From SVTX01 sp045612105 (GTDB lineage: Bacteria > Bacillota > Clostridia > Oscillospirales > CAG-272): a DNA stretch of 64,000 nt. Positions 42,814-51,896 of this stretch are shown here, piece after piece (position 1 is the stretch's first letter; the number at the start of each line of letters is the position of its first letter). The translations under genes were made by a program, and so were the position numbers. The stretch covers positions 1 through 64,000 of the forward strand of contig JAZKYL010000110.1 of NCBI GenBank assembly GCA_045612105.1, written 5' to 3'. The notes below the pieces were generated by a model. That model ran no database searches. It was given only the letters and a program-made list of their open reading frames with translations, and was not told where the DNA came from.

Positions 42814-43623
42814 TTACCACGAGAGAACTACGGCGTTATCGGTGACGCTTGCTGCAAGTCCTTCGCTCTGAAAGACCTTTGCGAGCCTATGCCAATAGAC
42901 CTTATCCGGCATCGCCTCAAGGGATGCTTTCTTGATCTCCTTGTCATTCTGCGATATGATTACGTCGCCGTTCTCCGTAATGGATAGACTGCTATGCCCG
43001 CGCGAGTTCAGATCGGTGATGATGCTTTCAAGGACTACGCGCCCTTTCTGCTCATACCACACCTGCGGATTGATGGGATTCTGCGGTGCAGACGGTGCTA
43101 CCTCCTCTTCATCCGAAGACTTCGGCTGGGTTTCTCCCATCGGCACGACCTTGAGCATTTCATAGGTGATGTCTGCATTCTTGGTTACGGTCACGTCAGC
43201 GTGACTGAAATCCGAAACACCGAACACCTGAATACGTCCCGTTCCTCCGTTTGACACAAGAGCCTCAGGATCCTCCACGCGCCACTCCCAGGAAGAACCG
43301 GGATAAGCCGACTGCAAATAGTTTGTAATACGGTGGTTAACGTGGAGAAGCAAGGAAAGTGAATTGTCGTTATTACTTTTTGCTTGCTCGGTACGCTTGC
43401 GTTCCTCAGCTTCATAATGCTCGCGAATCCTGCGCGCTTCTCTCTTATTGATCCATTCCTTTATTCGAGGAATGAAGTACACCTTGGAAGCCCAAATGCT
43501 CCATGCCAAAAACGTCACAACGCTTAAACCAAACCATACGTATCCTTTTGCAAGCACTGTAACTACAAGCTGAATGATGATAAGAACGCTAACTACGCTC
43601 CATAAAGTTTTCTTTTTTTTCAT
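42814..43623 (-). CDS. membrane protein with two N-terminal helices, 269 aa
   Basis: Two hydrophobic segments (about 8-25 and 30-48) precede a basic helix (INKREARRIREHYEAEERKR) and a soluble domain with repeated short strands. Unrecognised. It is the first gene downstream of the long structured leader at 43.67-44.12 kb. Confidence 0.7.
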   Translation of the reverse strand: MKKKKTLWSVVSVLIIIQLVVTVLAKGYVWFGLSVVTFLAWSIWASKVYFIPRIKEWINKREARRIREHYEAEERKRTEQAKSNNDNSLSLLLHVNHRITNYLQSAYPGSSWEWRVEDPEALVSNGGTGRIQVFGVSDFSHADVTVTKNADITYEMLKVVPMGETQPKSSDEEEVAPSAPQNPINPQVWYEQKGRVVLESIITDLNSRGHSSLSITENGDVIISQNDKEIKKASLEAMPDKVYWHRLAKVFQSEGLAASVTDNAVVLSW

Positions 43624-43665
43624 TTTTTCGTCCTTTCTCTTTTTTGTTTTTCATTTTGGGTCTTT

Positions 43666-44123
43666 AAAACAAAAAAGGAACCGCCAACGTTTTTTCATTA
43701 AAAAACATTAACAGTTCCTTTTAGTTGCCAAGCGTTCCTGGCACGGGTACATTTCTCCGAATCTGAGAACTCGTTATAAAGCTCCATCTATCGGATTTTC
43801 ATCTTCCGAGAATTCATTGTCTCGGAAAATATGACATTGCAATCTCAATTCATTACACAAACCAATTAGGGTGTGGCTTTGAAATTGCGTTGCGGCGATC
43901 ATTATTTTTCAAATAACAAGATCGTCTGCGCAAATGCTTCTTTCCTCTCCTTTCTGCCTGTCGGCTTTTTTTATCTATATAAAAAAGTGCCGACAAGACA
44001 GACCTCTCCCATAGATAAAGCGGGAAGGCTGAACAGTCAGCACTTGCATACAAAAATAACAACGTGTGCATTGCGAGTTTTTACTCACGGGTATCCTTTC
44101 GGATGGGCACAAAAATCAATTAC
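43666..44123 (-). ncRNA. candidate structured leader RNA, about 450 nt
   Basis: A consensus promoter (44130-44158) points into a stretch of about 500 bases without a convincing gene. It contains a series of perfect stems on the transcribed strand: TGTCGGC/GCCGACA (43995-43959, with an inner A/T stem), CGATC/GATCG (43924-43896), TTCCGAGA/TCTCGGAA (43827-43804), and a final terminator hairpin (43722-43673). The layout promoter-stems-terminator fits a stand-alone RNA or a riboswitch/attenuator leader of the 43623 gene. A short basic ORF (TTG 43930 to 43853, 25 aa) with AAAGGAGAGG is possible inside it. Confidence 0.5.
43673..43722 (-). terminator. terminator within the leader of the 269-aa gene
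   Basis: On the minus strand AAAAGGAAC pairs with GTTCCTTTT, with an inner GTTTTTT/AAAAAAC stem, and the exit is TTTTTTGTTTT. It sits about 50 bases before the ATG at 43623, so the downstream operon is expressed only by read-through. Confidence 0.75.
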
Positions 44124-44129
44124 ACTTGT

Positions 44130-44185
44130 ATTATACCACAATATATTGATTTTGTCAAGTCCCCCAACCACTACATATAGTGGTT
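44130..44185 (-). promoter_or_regulatory. strong promoter with upstream operator palindrome
   Basis: The minus strand has TTGACA (44158-44153), 17 bases, TATAAT (44135-44130). Eight bases upstream of -35 is a palindrome, AACCACTA/TAGTGGTT with a 4-bp centre (44166-44185), a likely binding site for a dimeric regulator. Confidence 0.82.
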
Positions 44186-44203
44186 TTGGGAATTTTGCTA
44201 TTT

Positions 44204-44650
44204 TTAATGAACTTTCTCATAGCCGAGAAAGCAATCCGACGACAAAGCAGAATCGAAATATTCGTTGCCAAGGGTTACTCTCGTTGTTTTCTTAAAATAA
44301 AAGCGGTATCGTTCCCCAACTGTAATTTTTGACTGCTTGCTTAAAAGGAATGCCGTTTCGTTTCCTTCCTCGTCGATCAATTTTACTTTGCGTAACTTAG
44401 TGAGAAGCTTGGGCACGTTAGCCGAGCATGTACCCTCAACTATCTCATATTCTTTTTTTGATGCAACCCGATACATAGTAAACGCGTTATAAAAGCTCAG
44501 TCCGCATATGGCAAGGCTTAATATCAGCATCATAATATCCTTTGCAAATGCGGCAAAGGTGACACCTACAAGTAAGCAACAGCTGCCAATTACTGCGGTC
44601 AATATAACTTTTCGTTTAAGAGGCGCGGGAAAGCTTGTCCATTTATCCAT
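44204..44650 (-). CDS. membrane protein with two helices, 148 aa
   Basis: Two adjacent membrane segments (KVILTAVIGSCCLLVGVTFA and MLILSLAICGLSFYNAFTMY) are followed by a strand-rich cytoplasmic or external domain. The start is ATG at 44650 behind CGGAGGTGTGTGATA. Last gene of the conjugation-side operon; function unknown. Confidence 0.7.
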   Translation of the reverse strand: MDKWTSFPAPLKRKVILTAVIGSCCLLVGVTFAAFAKDIMMLILSLAICGLSFYNAFTMYRVASKKEYEIVEGTCSANVPKLLTKLRKVKLIDEEGNETAFLLSKQSKITVGERYRFYFKKTTRVTLGNEYFDSALSSDCFLGYEKVH

Positions 44651-44652
44651 TA

Positions 44653-45339
44653 TCACACACCTCCGAATACGATCTGCTGACGTAGATAGAGATTTGCAAC
44701 GTCGGTAAGCACGGGACGGCAGACCAGAGAACTCTTTATACAGTACGCGATATTGTCACTGGTAAGATGCTCATCATGATAGATGGTGTCAAGGATCTCC
44801 TCGTCGTTGGCAAAGTGAGTCTTATCTGCCTCAATGCATTTGATGATCTCAGCGGTAGAGAAGGTTGCCTGATGCGCGATACGCATAACCTTCTTCTCTC
44901 CATCGCTCCGCTTGTCACGGAACAGAATTCTTTTGGTCACCTTGAAGGGCATACCCTTAGCGGTGAGCCTTACAAACGAGAACACTCTGAGAAAGATATT
45001 CTCGGATACGGGAACAACGTAAAGGTTTGAGAGAAGATCATAAAGAGCATCTGCCGGAGTTTCCCCTACTCCCTCTGCAATGAGTCCGCGCTGCATCAGA
45101 TAATACTGACACGCTTCCATCGTCTTGCGGTAGCCGAGCCCGAACTCGTTGACCTTTTTCTCATAGAGATTCTTGATTTCGTCTGCGGATAAGATTCTCC
45201 AATTGAGAACCGACCAAAGTACCATTTCCTGCATATCAAGGTGGTACTCGTTCTTGCCGATCTCAACGTAAGGATAAGTCATTCCCTTTTCGCCTTTTCT
45301 CTGCTTCATAATTCCTACTGCGGTATAGTATTTCGTCAT
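44653..45339 (-). CDS. hypothetical protein, 228 aa
   Basis: A soluble protein with a winged-helix-like stretch (LWSVLNWRILSADEIKNLYE) and helical C-terminus. The start is set at ATG 45339 behind AAAAGGAGAAAAATTT; upstream in-frame codons lack a ribosome site. Unrecognised ICE-type protein, coupled to the downstream membrane-protein gene. Confidence 0.7.
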   Translation of the reverse strand: MTKYYTAVGIMKQRKGEKGMTYPYVEIGKNEYHLDMQEMVLWSVLNWRILSADEIKNLYEKKVNEFGLGYRKTMEACQYYLMQRGLIAEGVGETPADALYDLLSNLYVVPVSENIFLRVFSFVRLTAKGMPFKVTKRILFRDKRSDGEKKVMRIAHQATFSTAEIIKCIEADKTHFANDEEILDTIYHDEHLTSDNIAYCIKSSLVCRPVLTDVANLYLRQQIVFGGV

Positions 45340-45378
45340 AAATTTTTCTCCTTTTATGTATTTTTTCATTCTTTCGCC

Positions 45379-45786
45379 TTATGCAACGGGATGAAGTCTA
45401 TCACAGATTTCGTTACACGCGGCAATTACTTGGTCACACATATACTCGCTGAACATTCCTATATGTGCTTGGCTGTCATTGAGACAAAACCTTCCTTGCA
45501 GCCATTGATATGCCTGCTCCTTAGTCATAACCCCGTTTTCCCAAATTCTCGCCAATGCCCTATGCGCGAGGATCCTTCTGTTACGAAGCTCACTGTTGGC
45601 AAGAGTTCCCATCGGTCTTCTGCTATCTTTGTGAGCGTTCACGTATGAATCGCACTTGGGATAACGGTCACATACAAACAGATACGCGGTTTCGTCTATC
45701 GTGTTTTCCTTGTAGACCACGCTTGCGGGACGAAGCTTCGCTTCAGCACCGCAATATGGGCAGTAGATCTTTTGCTTCTTTTTCAT
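45379..45786 (-). CDS. zinc-finger protein, DUF3268-like, 135 aa
   Basis: The N-terminus has CPYCGAEAKL and CDRYPKCDSYVNAH, a four-Cys zinc ribbon typical of DUF3268 proteins of conjugative elements; the C-terminal part is helical. The start is ATG at 45786 with ACGGAGGTGTTATAACA; a longer frame overlaps the upstream gene. Confidence 0.78.
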   Translation of the reverse strand: MKKKQKIYCPYCGAEAKLRPASVVYKENTIDETAYLFVCDRYPKCDSYVNAHKDSRRPMGTLANSELRNRRILAHRALARIWENGVMTKEQAYQWLQGRFCLNDSQAHIGMFSEYMCDQVIAACNEICDRLHPVA

Positions 45787-45793
45787 TTTGTTG

Positions 45794-46147
45794 TTATAAC
45801 ACCTCCGTTTTATTTGTTTCATACATCGAGCAAACGGGACACGCCGTTTTATCGGTATTCCAAAGCAGCCAACTTCGAAACATATTTTCAAAGACTTGTC
45901 TGCTCATAGTTCCGCACATTTCGTCCTTTTGCGGATACTCTCCCGTCAGCTCATAAAATTTTCGTGTCGGGAATAATACAGGTCTTGCATCTGCATCTGC
46001 GGTCATCATATACCCTTCGTCGCACTCCACGTATATGGAATTCCGATAATTTCCTCTCGTCAATCCCATAAATCTGTATAGCTCGCGAACGTCGTCTCTG
46101 CCTTGAGTACAAAATTCTCCCCTCACTATCATTATACGATTTTTCAT
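45794..46147 (-). CDS. hypothetical protein, 117 aa
   Basis: Unrecognised. It has a compact alpha/beta start (MIVRGEFCTQGRDDVRELYR) and a C-terminal CPVCSMY motif. Its ATG directly follows the stop of the DUF3789-like gene (TGAATG). Confidence 0.65.
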   Translation of the reverse strand: MKNRIMIVRGEFCTQGRDDVRELYRFMGLTRGNYRNSIYVECDEGYMMTADADARPVLFPTRKFYELTGEYPQKDEMCGTMSRQVFENMFRSWLLWNTDKTACPVCSMYETNKTEVL

Positions 46148-46291
46148 TCAAGATCCCCCTCCACTACTTTTTAAAGACGGATCGGGGCTTTCATTTTCTA
46201 CGGATTTGCCGGACATTTGAAACAAACACATAGAAACAACTCCAATAATTCCCCCGAGCCACAGTCCTACAAAAAACAATAAAATAGGCAT
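46148..46291 (-). CDS. DUF3789-like small membrane protein, 47 aa
   Basis: This small gene starts at ATG 46291 behind CAAAGGAGGATTAAAA. The product is one membrane helix, MPILLFFVGLWLGGIIGVVS, then MCLFQMSGK and a Ser/Gly-rich tail. The GG-x-x-GV-x-x-MCL pattern matches the DUF3789 proteins found in Clostridia conjugative elements. It abuts the 117-residue gene. Confidence 0.75.
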   Translation of the reverse strand: MPILLFFVGLWLGGIIGVVSMCLFQMSGKSVENESPDPSLKSSGGGS

Positions 46292-46320
46292 TTTTAATCC
46301 TCCTTTGCCTTAAATCAGAA

Positions 46321-46355
46321 AATCGGAGCATTGACGATATGACAATGCTCCGATT
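46321..46355 (-). terminator. hairpin between the S1-domain gene and the DUF3789-like gene
   Basis: AATCGGAGCATTG and CAATGCTCCGATT form a perfect 13-bp stem with a 9-base loop; the minus-strand exit is TTCTGATTT, followed at once by the next ribosome site. It probably limits read-through into the downstream genes. Confidence 0.75.
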
Positions 46356-46361
46356 GTGTTT

Positions 46362-47558
46362 TTAAATGTTTTGCTTAATGATTCTTGTAATGATACCTAC
46401 TGCAACACCGCGCTCCTCATCAATATGAGTGACCGCAAAGCTTACGTCATCCTTCTTGCCCGGCATTCGTCGGTCAAGACAAGAATGAGCAACGGCGTTG
46501 ATGCCGTTCGTAAGGCGAATGAATATTACTCCCCTGCTTACGTCGGTTACTCTTCCCGCGTATTTGCTCTGAACACGGCAAGTGCTGAGCTTAGGTCGCA
46601 TATTGGCTTCGGTTGCGCTTTTGACGTCAGCTTTTATCGAAAGGGTTTCTATGTTATCTCTGTTTACAGAAAGAATACGTATAAGAACGTGGTCACCTAC
46701 AGAAAAACGCTCGTGAGCGTCGCCAACCCAATCCCACGAAAGATCACGCGCCAGTATCGTACACTCTACTCCGAACGCTTCAACGCGAATCGCCTTTTCC
46801 GCAACGGCAACGACGCGCGCCTGAACAATACGTCCGTCATATATTTTATAAGCGCCGTTCTTATCGGTATCAAAATAAAAGGTCATACGCTTTTTAAGCA
46901 TAGCGTCACGGCGGCTCGCAACAACGCTTCTGGTCTTAGCATCAATTCCCTTTACTACAAAATCGATTTCAGCGCCGAGCATTGTATTGAGAAGCTTATG
47001 CTGGCGAATGACATAGTTCTCGTATTCATCCCCTGAAAGCTTATTGGGCGACGTTACTGTCATTTCCTTGAACGGAATTATAATGCGATAGCCCTTGTAT
47101 TCTACAACGCATACCGTTTTGCCCGCATCCAATTGCTCTATACCTCCGAACATTCCGGTAAGGATCTTGCGAGTTCGGTAAGCATTGTGAATCTCATGCC
47201 AAGCAATCTCCGCAAGATCCTCCTCTGTCTGAACCTCAGCGCCTGCATCGATCGTCAAGATTGCTTCTTCTTTGGAAATTGTTTTTGTCCTCTTTTCGGG
47301 CACATTCTTTTCTTCCGTTACATCCTGAACATCGGGTTCTTCGGGCACTTCGACTGCCGGTTCCGCTGCCTTCTTTTTAGAAGTGCGTTTTTTCTTGGGA
47401 GTCTGCTCCACTGCTTCCTGTTCGGTTGCGGGTACTTCCTCAATTGGTATTTCTTCGTGAAGTTCTTCTGACGCATTTATTACCTCCTTCTTTTCTTCGT
47501 CATTAGCTTCGGTCACATTCATAGCGACCTCAAGGTTTTCAGTTTTCTTTTTTGTCAT
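46362..47558 (-). CDS. S1-domain protein with acidic N-terminus, 398 aa
   Basis: Residues 1-110 are a low-complexity Glu/Pro/Lys-rich tail. Two S1-like RNA-binding folds follow at about 240-305 (GRIVQARVVAVAEKAIRVEA, WDWVGDAHERFSVGDHVLIR) and 335-395 (YAGRVTDVSRGVIFIRLTNG). S1 proteins bind single-stranded RNA; in this setting it may control ICE mRNA or protect transcripts. It follows the coupling-protein gene by about 20 bases. Confidence 0.75.
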   Translation of the reverse strand: MTKKKTENLEVAMNVTEANDEEKKEVINASEELHEEIPIEEVPATEQEAVEQTPKKKRTSKKKAAEPAVEVPEEPDVQDVTEEKNVPEKRTKTISKEEAILTIDAGAEVQTEEDLAEIAWHEIHNAYRTRKILTGMFGGIEQLDAGKTVCVVEYKGYRIIIPFKEMTVTSPNKLSGDEYENYVIRQHKLLNTMLGAEIDFVVKGIDAKTRSVVASRRDAMLKKRMTFYFDTDKNGAYKIYDGRIVQARVVAVAEKAIRVEAFGVECTILARDLSWDWVGDAHERFSVGDHVLIRILSVNRDNIETLSIKADVKSATEANMRPKLSTCRVQSKYAGRVTDVSRGVIFIRLTNGINAVAHSCLDRRMPGKKDDVSFAVTHIDEERGVAVGIITRIIKQNI

Positions 47559-47578
47559 GTTATAATCCTCCTTTTTTG

Positions 47579-49390
47579 TTATGACATAATAGATTTTTTA
47601 TTGGTTTTTACTACGCCTGTTTTTTCAGACGGGTTCTTTTTAATTCTGCTTTCAAAAGACTCCGTTTCTGATTCAAGCGTTCTTTTGCTCCACTCGGGAA
47701 CATGCGCTGATGCCTTACACGGTATCAGCTTGTCGGCTTCGGGGTGGCTTGTATAATCAAACTTATCCACCTGCAAGACCTTTCGCCCTCGGATAATAAC
47801 GAGTGCTCTGTTTATCGGCAATCGCAGCACCTCATCCATAGTGAGCAATTTTCGTTTGCCCACACCACTGGTTTCTCGGTACTCCGGGGTATAGTCGCTG
47901 ACTCGCCAAGTTCCGAGCTGCTTTGCTTTACTCGTTACGTTGATGGACACCTCTCCCGAACGGTCGCTGATATACTTTGCGGTCAGCTCGTCAACGCAGC
48001 CGAGAAATAATTGTATATCCGAGTTTCCAAGGATCTCTTGCCATTGATTATACGGATATCTGTTTTGAAGTCCCGCAAGATTCTGGAACACGCAGGACAT
48101 AGATATGTTTCGGGAGCGTATGACCGATATTTTGCGGCTGAGATCGGGGATAACTCCGCAGGCGGTCAGCTCCTCACCAAGCACGTGGACGGGTACGGGA
48201 AGCTTGCCATCAGGACAATGCTTATCGGCATACCGCACGAGTTTTATAAATACGAAGGATAAGAACAGCGAAGAAAGGAAATCAAATGTACTGTCCTGAT
48301 CGCTCGTAATACAGTAATATGCGCAGGGCTTTTTGCCGGGGAGCTCCAAATCGATTTCATCATATGCGGTTATATTTCGTATCTGCTGATTTTGGAAGAC
48401 CTGCAGCCTGGATCCAAGTCCTATGATAACTCCGCTGCGCACTGTTTCAGATGCTTGCTTGAATATAACATATGGAGCTTTAGCCGGGTGATTTGAAGGT
48501 ATATGCTCAAATAAATCGTTAAGTCTGTTTTCGGAGCACAATGTCAGAAGCTTATATACCTCTCCGATATTTTTCATATCAGCAGGATATCCTTGCTCAA
48601 CGTACAATACCAACGCCTTGAGCAAATTCATTTCTGCACTGTCCCAGAAGTGATCCCCACGCTCCGAACCTGTATTCTTAATGATTACGTCGCAGAAAAG
48701 CTGTGCCATCAGCTCCTCTCCCCCGATCTCACCAAGACAGTTCCAAGAGTCAGATGCTTCGGGAGTCACAAGGTTGAATACCTTTACTTCATATCCTTGA
48801 GACCTCAAATACTCGCTCGTCTTTTCATAGAGCTCGGATTTTGGATCCGTAATAACAATGGACTCACCGCGAGCCGCACTCTGCAAGATCCTGTTTACAC
48901 AAAACGCTCTCGTTTTCATAGAACCGCTTGCACCGTATACTGCAATGTTGGCATTTAAACGTGTTTCCCTTGGAACACAGACCGCTTTACCGTCCAGCTT
49001 ACCGAGAATGGTTCCGCCGTGCTTCTTTACGTCGCCCACCAGGTCAAGCACCTCTGTTACTTCTTTCTTGGGCATAAAGCCCGCTGTGCCGTATGTACCC
49101 TTGGTGGAGTAAATAAGATTTCTTGAACGGTCGTACTCTCCTTTGTCGCCGTACCCCATCTTCATTACCATAAAGATAAGAAGAGCGAGGATGCCGATGC
49201 AGAGTCCTATACCTATGAGTCCGTATGGAAAGGTGAACATAGCCTTGAAGCACTCACCGATTGCGAAGCTAGGTATAGCGGGGGAACTTCCGTCCCCCAT
49301 TGTGCCGCCCACGTTTTGCCAGTCACTATAGTTGCGAATAAGCTGTGCTGCATATCCCCCACCGTAAAGCAGAGCAAAGAGGAGGGGCAC
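47579..49390 (-). CDS. virD4: VirD4/TcpA-type coupling protein
   Basis: This ATPase of about 603 residues links the relaxosome to the transfer channel. Two N-terminal membrane helices precede a TraG-like P-loop GASGSMKTR (about 154-162) and the Walker B region VPVHVLGEELTACG. The start is uncertain. The GTG at 49390 has no ribosome site and would begin inside the first helix, while an ideal GGAAAGGAGG lies 8 bases before an in-frame TTA that would give LDKKKIIKIAAALVP, the expected charged N-tail. The gene overlaps the end of the preceding one by this reading. Confidence 0.9.
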   Translation of the reverse strand: MPLLFALLYGGGYAAQLIRNYSDWQNVGGTMGDGSSPAIPSFAIGECFKAMFTFPYGLIGIGLCIGILALLIFMVMKMGYGDKGEYDRSRNLIYSTKGTYGTAGFMPKKEVTEVLDLVGDVKKHGGTILGKLDGKAVCVPRETRLNANIAVYGASGSMKTRAFCVNRILQSAARGESIVITDPKSELYEKTSEYLRSQGYEVKVFNLVTPEASDSWNCLGEIGGEELMAQLFCDVIIKNTGSERGDHFWDSAEMNLLKALVLYVEQGYPADMKNIGEVYKLLTLCSENRLNDLFEHIPSNHPAKAPYVIFKQASETVRSGVIIGLGSRLQVFQNQQIRNITAYDEIDLELPGKKPCAYYCITSDQDSTFDFLSSLFLSFVFIKLVRYADKHCPDGKLPVPVHVLGEELTACGVIPDLSRKISVIRSRNISMSCVFQNLAGLQNRYPYNQWQEILGNSDIQLFLGCVDELTAKYISDRSGEVSINVTSKAKQLGTWRVSDYTPEYRETSGVGKRKLLTMDEVLRLPINRALVIIRGRKVLQVDKFDYTSHPEADKLIPCKASAHVPEWSKRTLESETESFESRIKKNPSEKTGVVKTNKKSIMS

Positions 49391-49425
49391 GAGGGCGGCT
49401 GCAATCTTGATTATTTTCTTCTTGT

Positions 49426-50547
49426 CTAACTGAAAAACCTCCTTTCCACTTTCTTGTAGTCGATTGTCTGAAACTCTATTGCCTCATTGCAATACTGCCG
49501 AAGCACCTCGGCTTGATAATCAAAGCAAATGACCACACCACTCATTTCTCGTAAAGCAATCGCCGTATTAAATCGTCTGATCCGATTCAAGTCGCATTTA
49601 TATGCGAGTATGACAGGCTTGCCGTCCTTTGTCATTGCGTCGTTCTCAACCAAGAAGCCCGACTGTTGCGGGCATAGGTCGTCGGTCAAGATCTCGTCAA
49701 GCTCACAACATAGATCGGGGCGGCACAAAAGTCGCAGGAGAATATCCCCTTTTTCGTCTTTGGTGACAAAATAAAAGTTATCGTAATTGCCGTCAAAAAC
49801 GAAATATTGCTGCCTATTGTTTTCGAGAATTTTAAGCGCAAGCTCCATTGAATTTCCGAGCAATAAGCCTTTTAAGTCATTCCTCGAATATTGATACGAC
49901 ATCCGATCCAAACACAGATAATTCTGAATTAAAACTTTCATACGCATTTCGGATTTATAACTCCACTTGATAAGCGCCTCATTCAAACTGTAGGTTACAA
50001 AAATGTCATGCTCGGTAAGCAACACACCAACCGACCTCGACCCCTTCATTTTTGAATATTGATATCCAAGCTCCTGTATCTCACGCGAGGAATAAAACAG
50101 CGGTTCTTCTATCATCTCACCGCTTTCCCACTCTCTTGAAAAGATTGCGGGACGCTCATCGCGGAACACCTTTACATCGGCATTTTTCATCGTAATGATT
50201 GTCTCGGCAATTCGATAAAGACGATCGCGGCGGTGTGGCTCACCCCTTACGTGATTGGTATCGGAATTTTCATCAAAAAAGGACGAGAAACGGTTGGGGT
50301 TGTCGGAAAGCAGCAATCTCTTTGCAGTGATTGTTGGGCGTAGTCCTCGCCGCCCGTCCTTGTAATATGTCTTCAGCAGTCCTTGTCGTTTAAGTGTGGT
50401 AACGATTGTTTCTTTGTAACTGGCACCACCAGATAGGCGAGTAAGCAGATCTATCGGGAACTCACCAAATATAGCGGTGAGTTCGAGCAGCTCATAAGCT
50501 CTGGTTTGTTTGCCGGGTAGCGTTATTTTTTGTGATATGAGTATCAC
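49426..50547 (-). CDS. winged-helix conjugation protein, 373 aa
   Basis: The N-terminal 85 residues form a winged helix (IDLLTRLSGGASYKETIVTT, LKRQGLLKTYYKDGRRGLRP). The rest is alpha/beta and resembles the replication-relaxation/MobT-associated class from ICEs, although I cannot confirm it. The GTG at 50547 overlaps its own AGGAGG, and an in-frame ATA nine bases later has better spacing. It precedes VirD4, so a role in relaxosome or coupling is plausible. Confidence 0.55.
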   Translation of the reverse strand: MILISQKITLPGKQTRAYELLELTAIFGEFPIDLLTRLSGGASYKETIVTTLKRQGLLKTYYKDGRRGLRPTITAKRLLLSDNPNRFSSFFDENSDTNHVRGEPHRRDRLYRIAETIITMKNADVKVFRDERPAIFSREWESGEMIEEPLFYSSREIQELGYQYSKMKGSRSVGVLLTEHDIFVTYSLNEALIKWSYKSEMRMKVLIQNYLCLDRMSYQYSRNDLKGLLLGNSMELALKILENNRQQYFVFDGNYDNFYFVTKDEKGDILLRLLCRPDLCCELDEILTDDLCPQQSGFLVENDAMTKDGKPVILAYKCDLNRIRRFNTAIALREMSGVVICFDYQAEVLRQYCNEAIEFQTIDYKKVERRFFS

Positions 50548-50671
50548 CTCCTCTTTTTTTACTTTTACCCAGACAGCGAGTAATCAAGGTAAGTGTTCGT
50601 CTATTTTCCGAAAAAGCTTCATTATATTATTACTTCAAAAATATGTATGGGCTGATTTTTCTTGAAAAACG

Positions 50672-51334
50672 CTAAAAATCCGATATAGTTTTCAAGGTAT
50701 TTCCTTGTTTTTTATACCATTCCGGGAAGCATTCCTTAGTCATAATTGTGATTCGAGTGCAATCGGATGTCCCTATCTCTGTCGTGTTGTAAGCATCGCA
50801 CAAGATTCCCGTGTCATCCTCCATAACGAAAGATGAAATAACGTCAAGCAACTGCTTCAATTCGTAATTGTCATAATCTCTTACACGGCGTGACGAAAGT
50901 TTCTCATCATATACGTGTGAGAAACACACAACACATTCCTTAAAGCGTGGCAGGTTATGATTGTCTGCGTAACTGCTCAGGGTAAAATACAGAGGATCAA
51001 CGAGAAATTCCGTGCTCCTTCGTTGCTTTCTTTTGGGCAACAAGCTCGGTAGGGTTATCTCCAAAATCCCGTCCTCACATTTAATTTCGATTCCCTGCAC
51101 AACTCCTGCCGAAGCGAGATATTCCGACTTTTTTACGCCGGTCGTACTATATATCAGATGGCGCAATCGGCAAGTAATAAGCTCACCTCGCAAAGCCGCA
51201 TCGGTAGATAACAGCTCGTAGTTTTCGGGATACTCCGCGATATCCGTATGCTCAAGAGCACTTAACGTCCTCAAAAGCTTTTCGACCTCTGACTGAATGC
51301 CCGTTATTCTTTTATTTATAATTTGTCTGTCCAA
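50672..51334 (-). CDS. ICE protein, DUF6100-like, 220 aa
   Basis: A soluble protein with a helical N-terminus and a basic loop (LPSLLPKRKQRRSTEF). From memory it fits the DUF6100 set of Clostridia ICE proteins; not verified. The start is TTG behind AAAGGAGAGAAC. The 120-base gap downstream of its stop shows no clear promoter. Confidence 0.6.
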   Translation of the reverse strand: MDRQIINKRITGIQSEVEKLLRTLSALEHTDIAEYPENYELLSTDAALRGELITCRLRHLIYSTTGVKKSEYLASAGVVQGIEIKCEDGILEITLPSLLPKRKQRRSTEFLVDPLYFTLSSYADNHNLPRFKECVVCFSHVYDEKLSSRRVRDYDNYELKQLLDVISSFVMEDDTGILCDAYNTTEIGTSDCTRITIMTKECFPEWYKKQGNTLKTISDF

Positions 51335-51347
51335 GTTCTCTCCTTTC

Positions 51348-51878
51348 TCATTCTTTCATGTAATATTGTACTGTGCCGCTACTTGCATCAACGGTGCAAA
51401 ATACCGTGTTTTCAAGCTCGATTTTTTCGATCTGCGTAACATCCACGACAATGAGTATTTTCTTTCCGCATTCATCGTCGTGACGCATATTTAACGCGTG
51501 AACGATCATTGCCTCCCTGCCTATCGGAACGTAAACTATCTCATAGGTTTCACCCTCAGCGAAGAATACAATCTTCGACGGATACGCATCGGTGCAGTGG
51601 AACTCGCATTTATCCCCGAAGTCAGCAAGCACCCAAAGAGCTGCCATCATTTCGGGATCGTCTTCTATATCCGGATTATGATAGTAGGTGTCCTTGTCGC
51701 CACGGTAAATAATCCGTCCTTGACTTACAAGATAGCCTAAAATTCGCTCTATCTTTTCTTCTTTTCCGGGATAGAGACGTTTCCACTGTTCCCTTTTGAT
51801 GCTACGGTAAGTACTGATGTCACGCAGTAAAGACTCTGCTTCCTGTCTGTAAAGCTGTTCTCTTGTTTTTGTTGCCAT
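51348..51878 (-). CDS. ICE protein, DUF5697-like, 176 aa
   Basis: The N-terminal half looks like a winged helix (TYRSIKREQWKRLYPGKEEK, LGYLVSQGRIIYRG); the C-terminal half is strand-rich. It resembles the DUF5697 family by memory. It lies between VirB4 and the DUF6100-like gene. Ribosome site AAAGGAGAATTTT. Confidence 0.6.
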   Translation of the reverse strand: MATKTREQLYRQEAESLLRDISTYRSIKREQWKRLYPGKEEKIERILGYLVSQGRIIYRGDKDTYYHNPDIEDDPEMMAALWVLADFGDKCEFHCTDAYPSKIVFFAEGETYEIVYVPIGREAMIVHALNMRHDDECGKKILIVVDVTQIEKIELENTVFCTVDASSGTVQYYMKE

Positions 51879-51896
51879 AAAATTCTCCTTTATTTT

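Noticed and set aside
43853..44071. 72-codon minus-strand frame in the structured leader
   Set aside because: It spans perfect stems and lacks a start with a ribosome site; only a short internal TTG frame remains possible.
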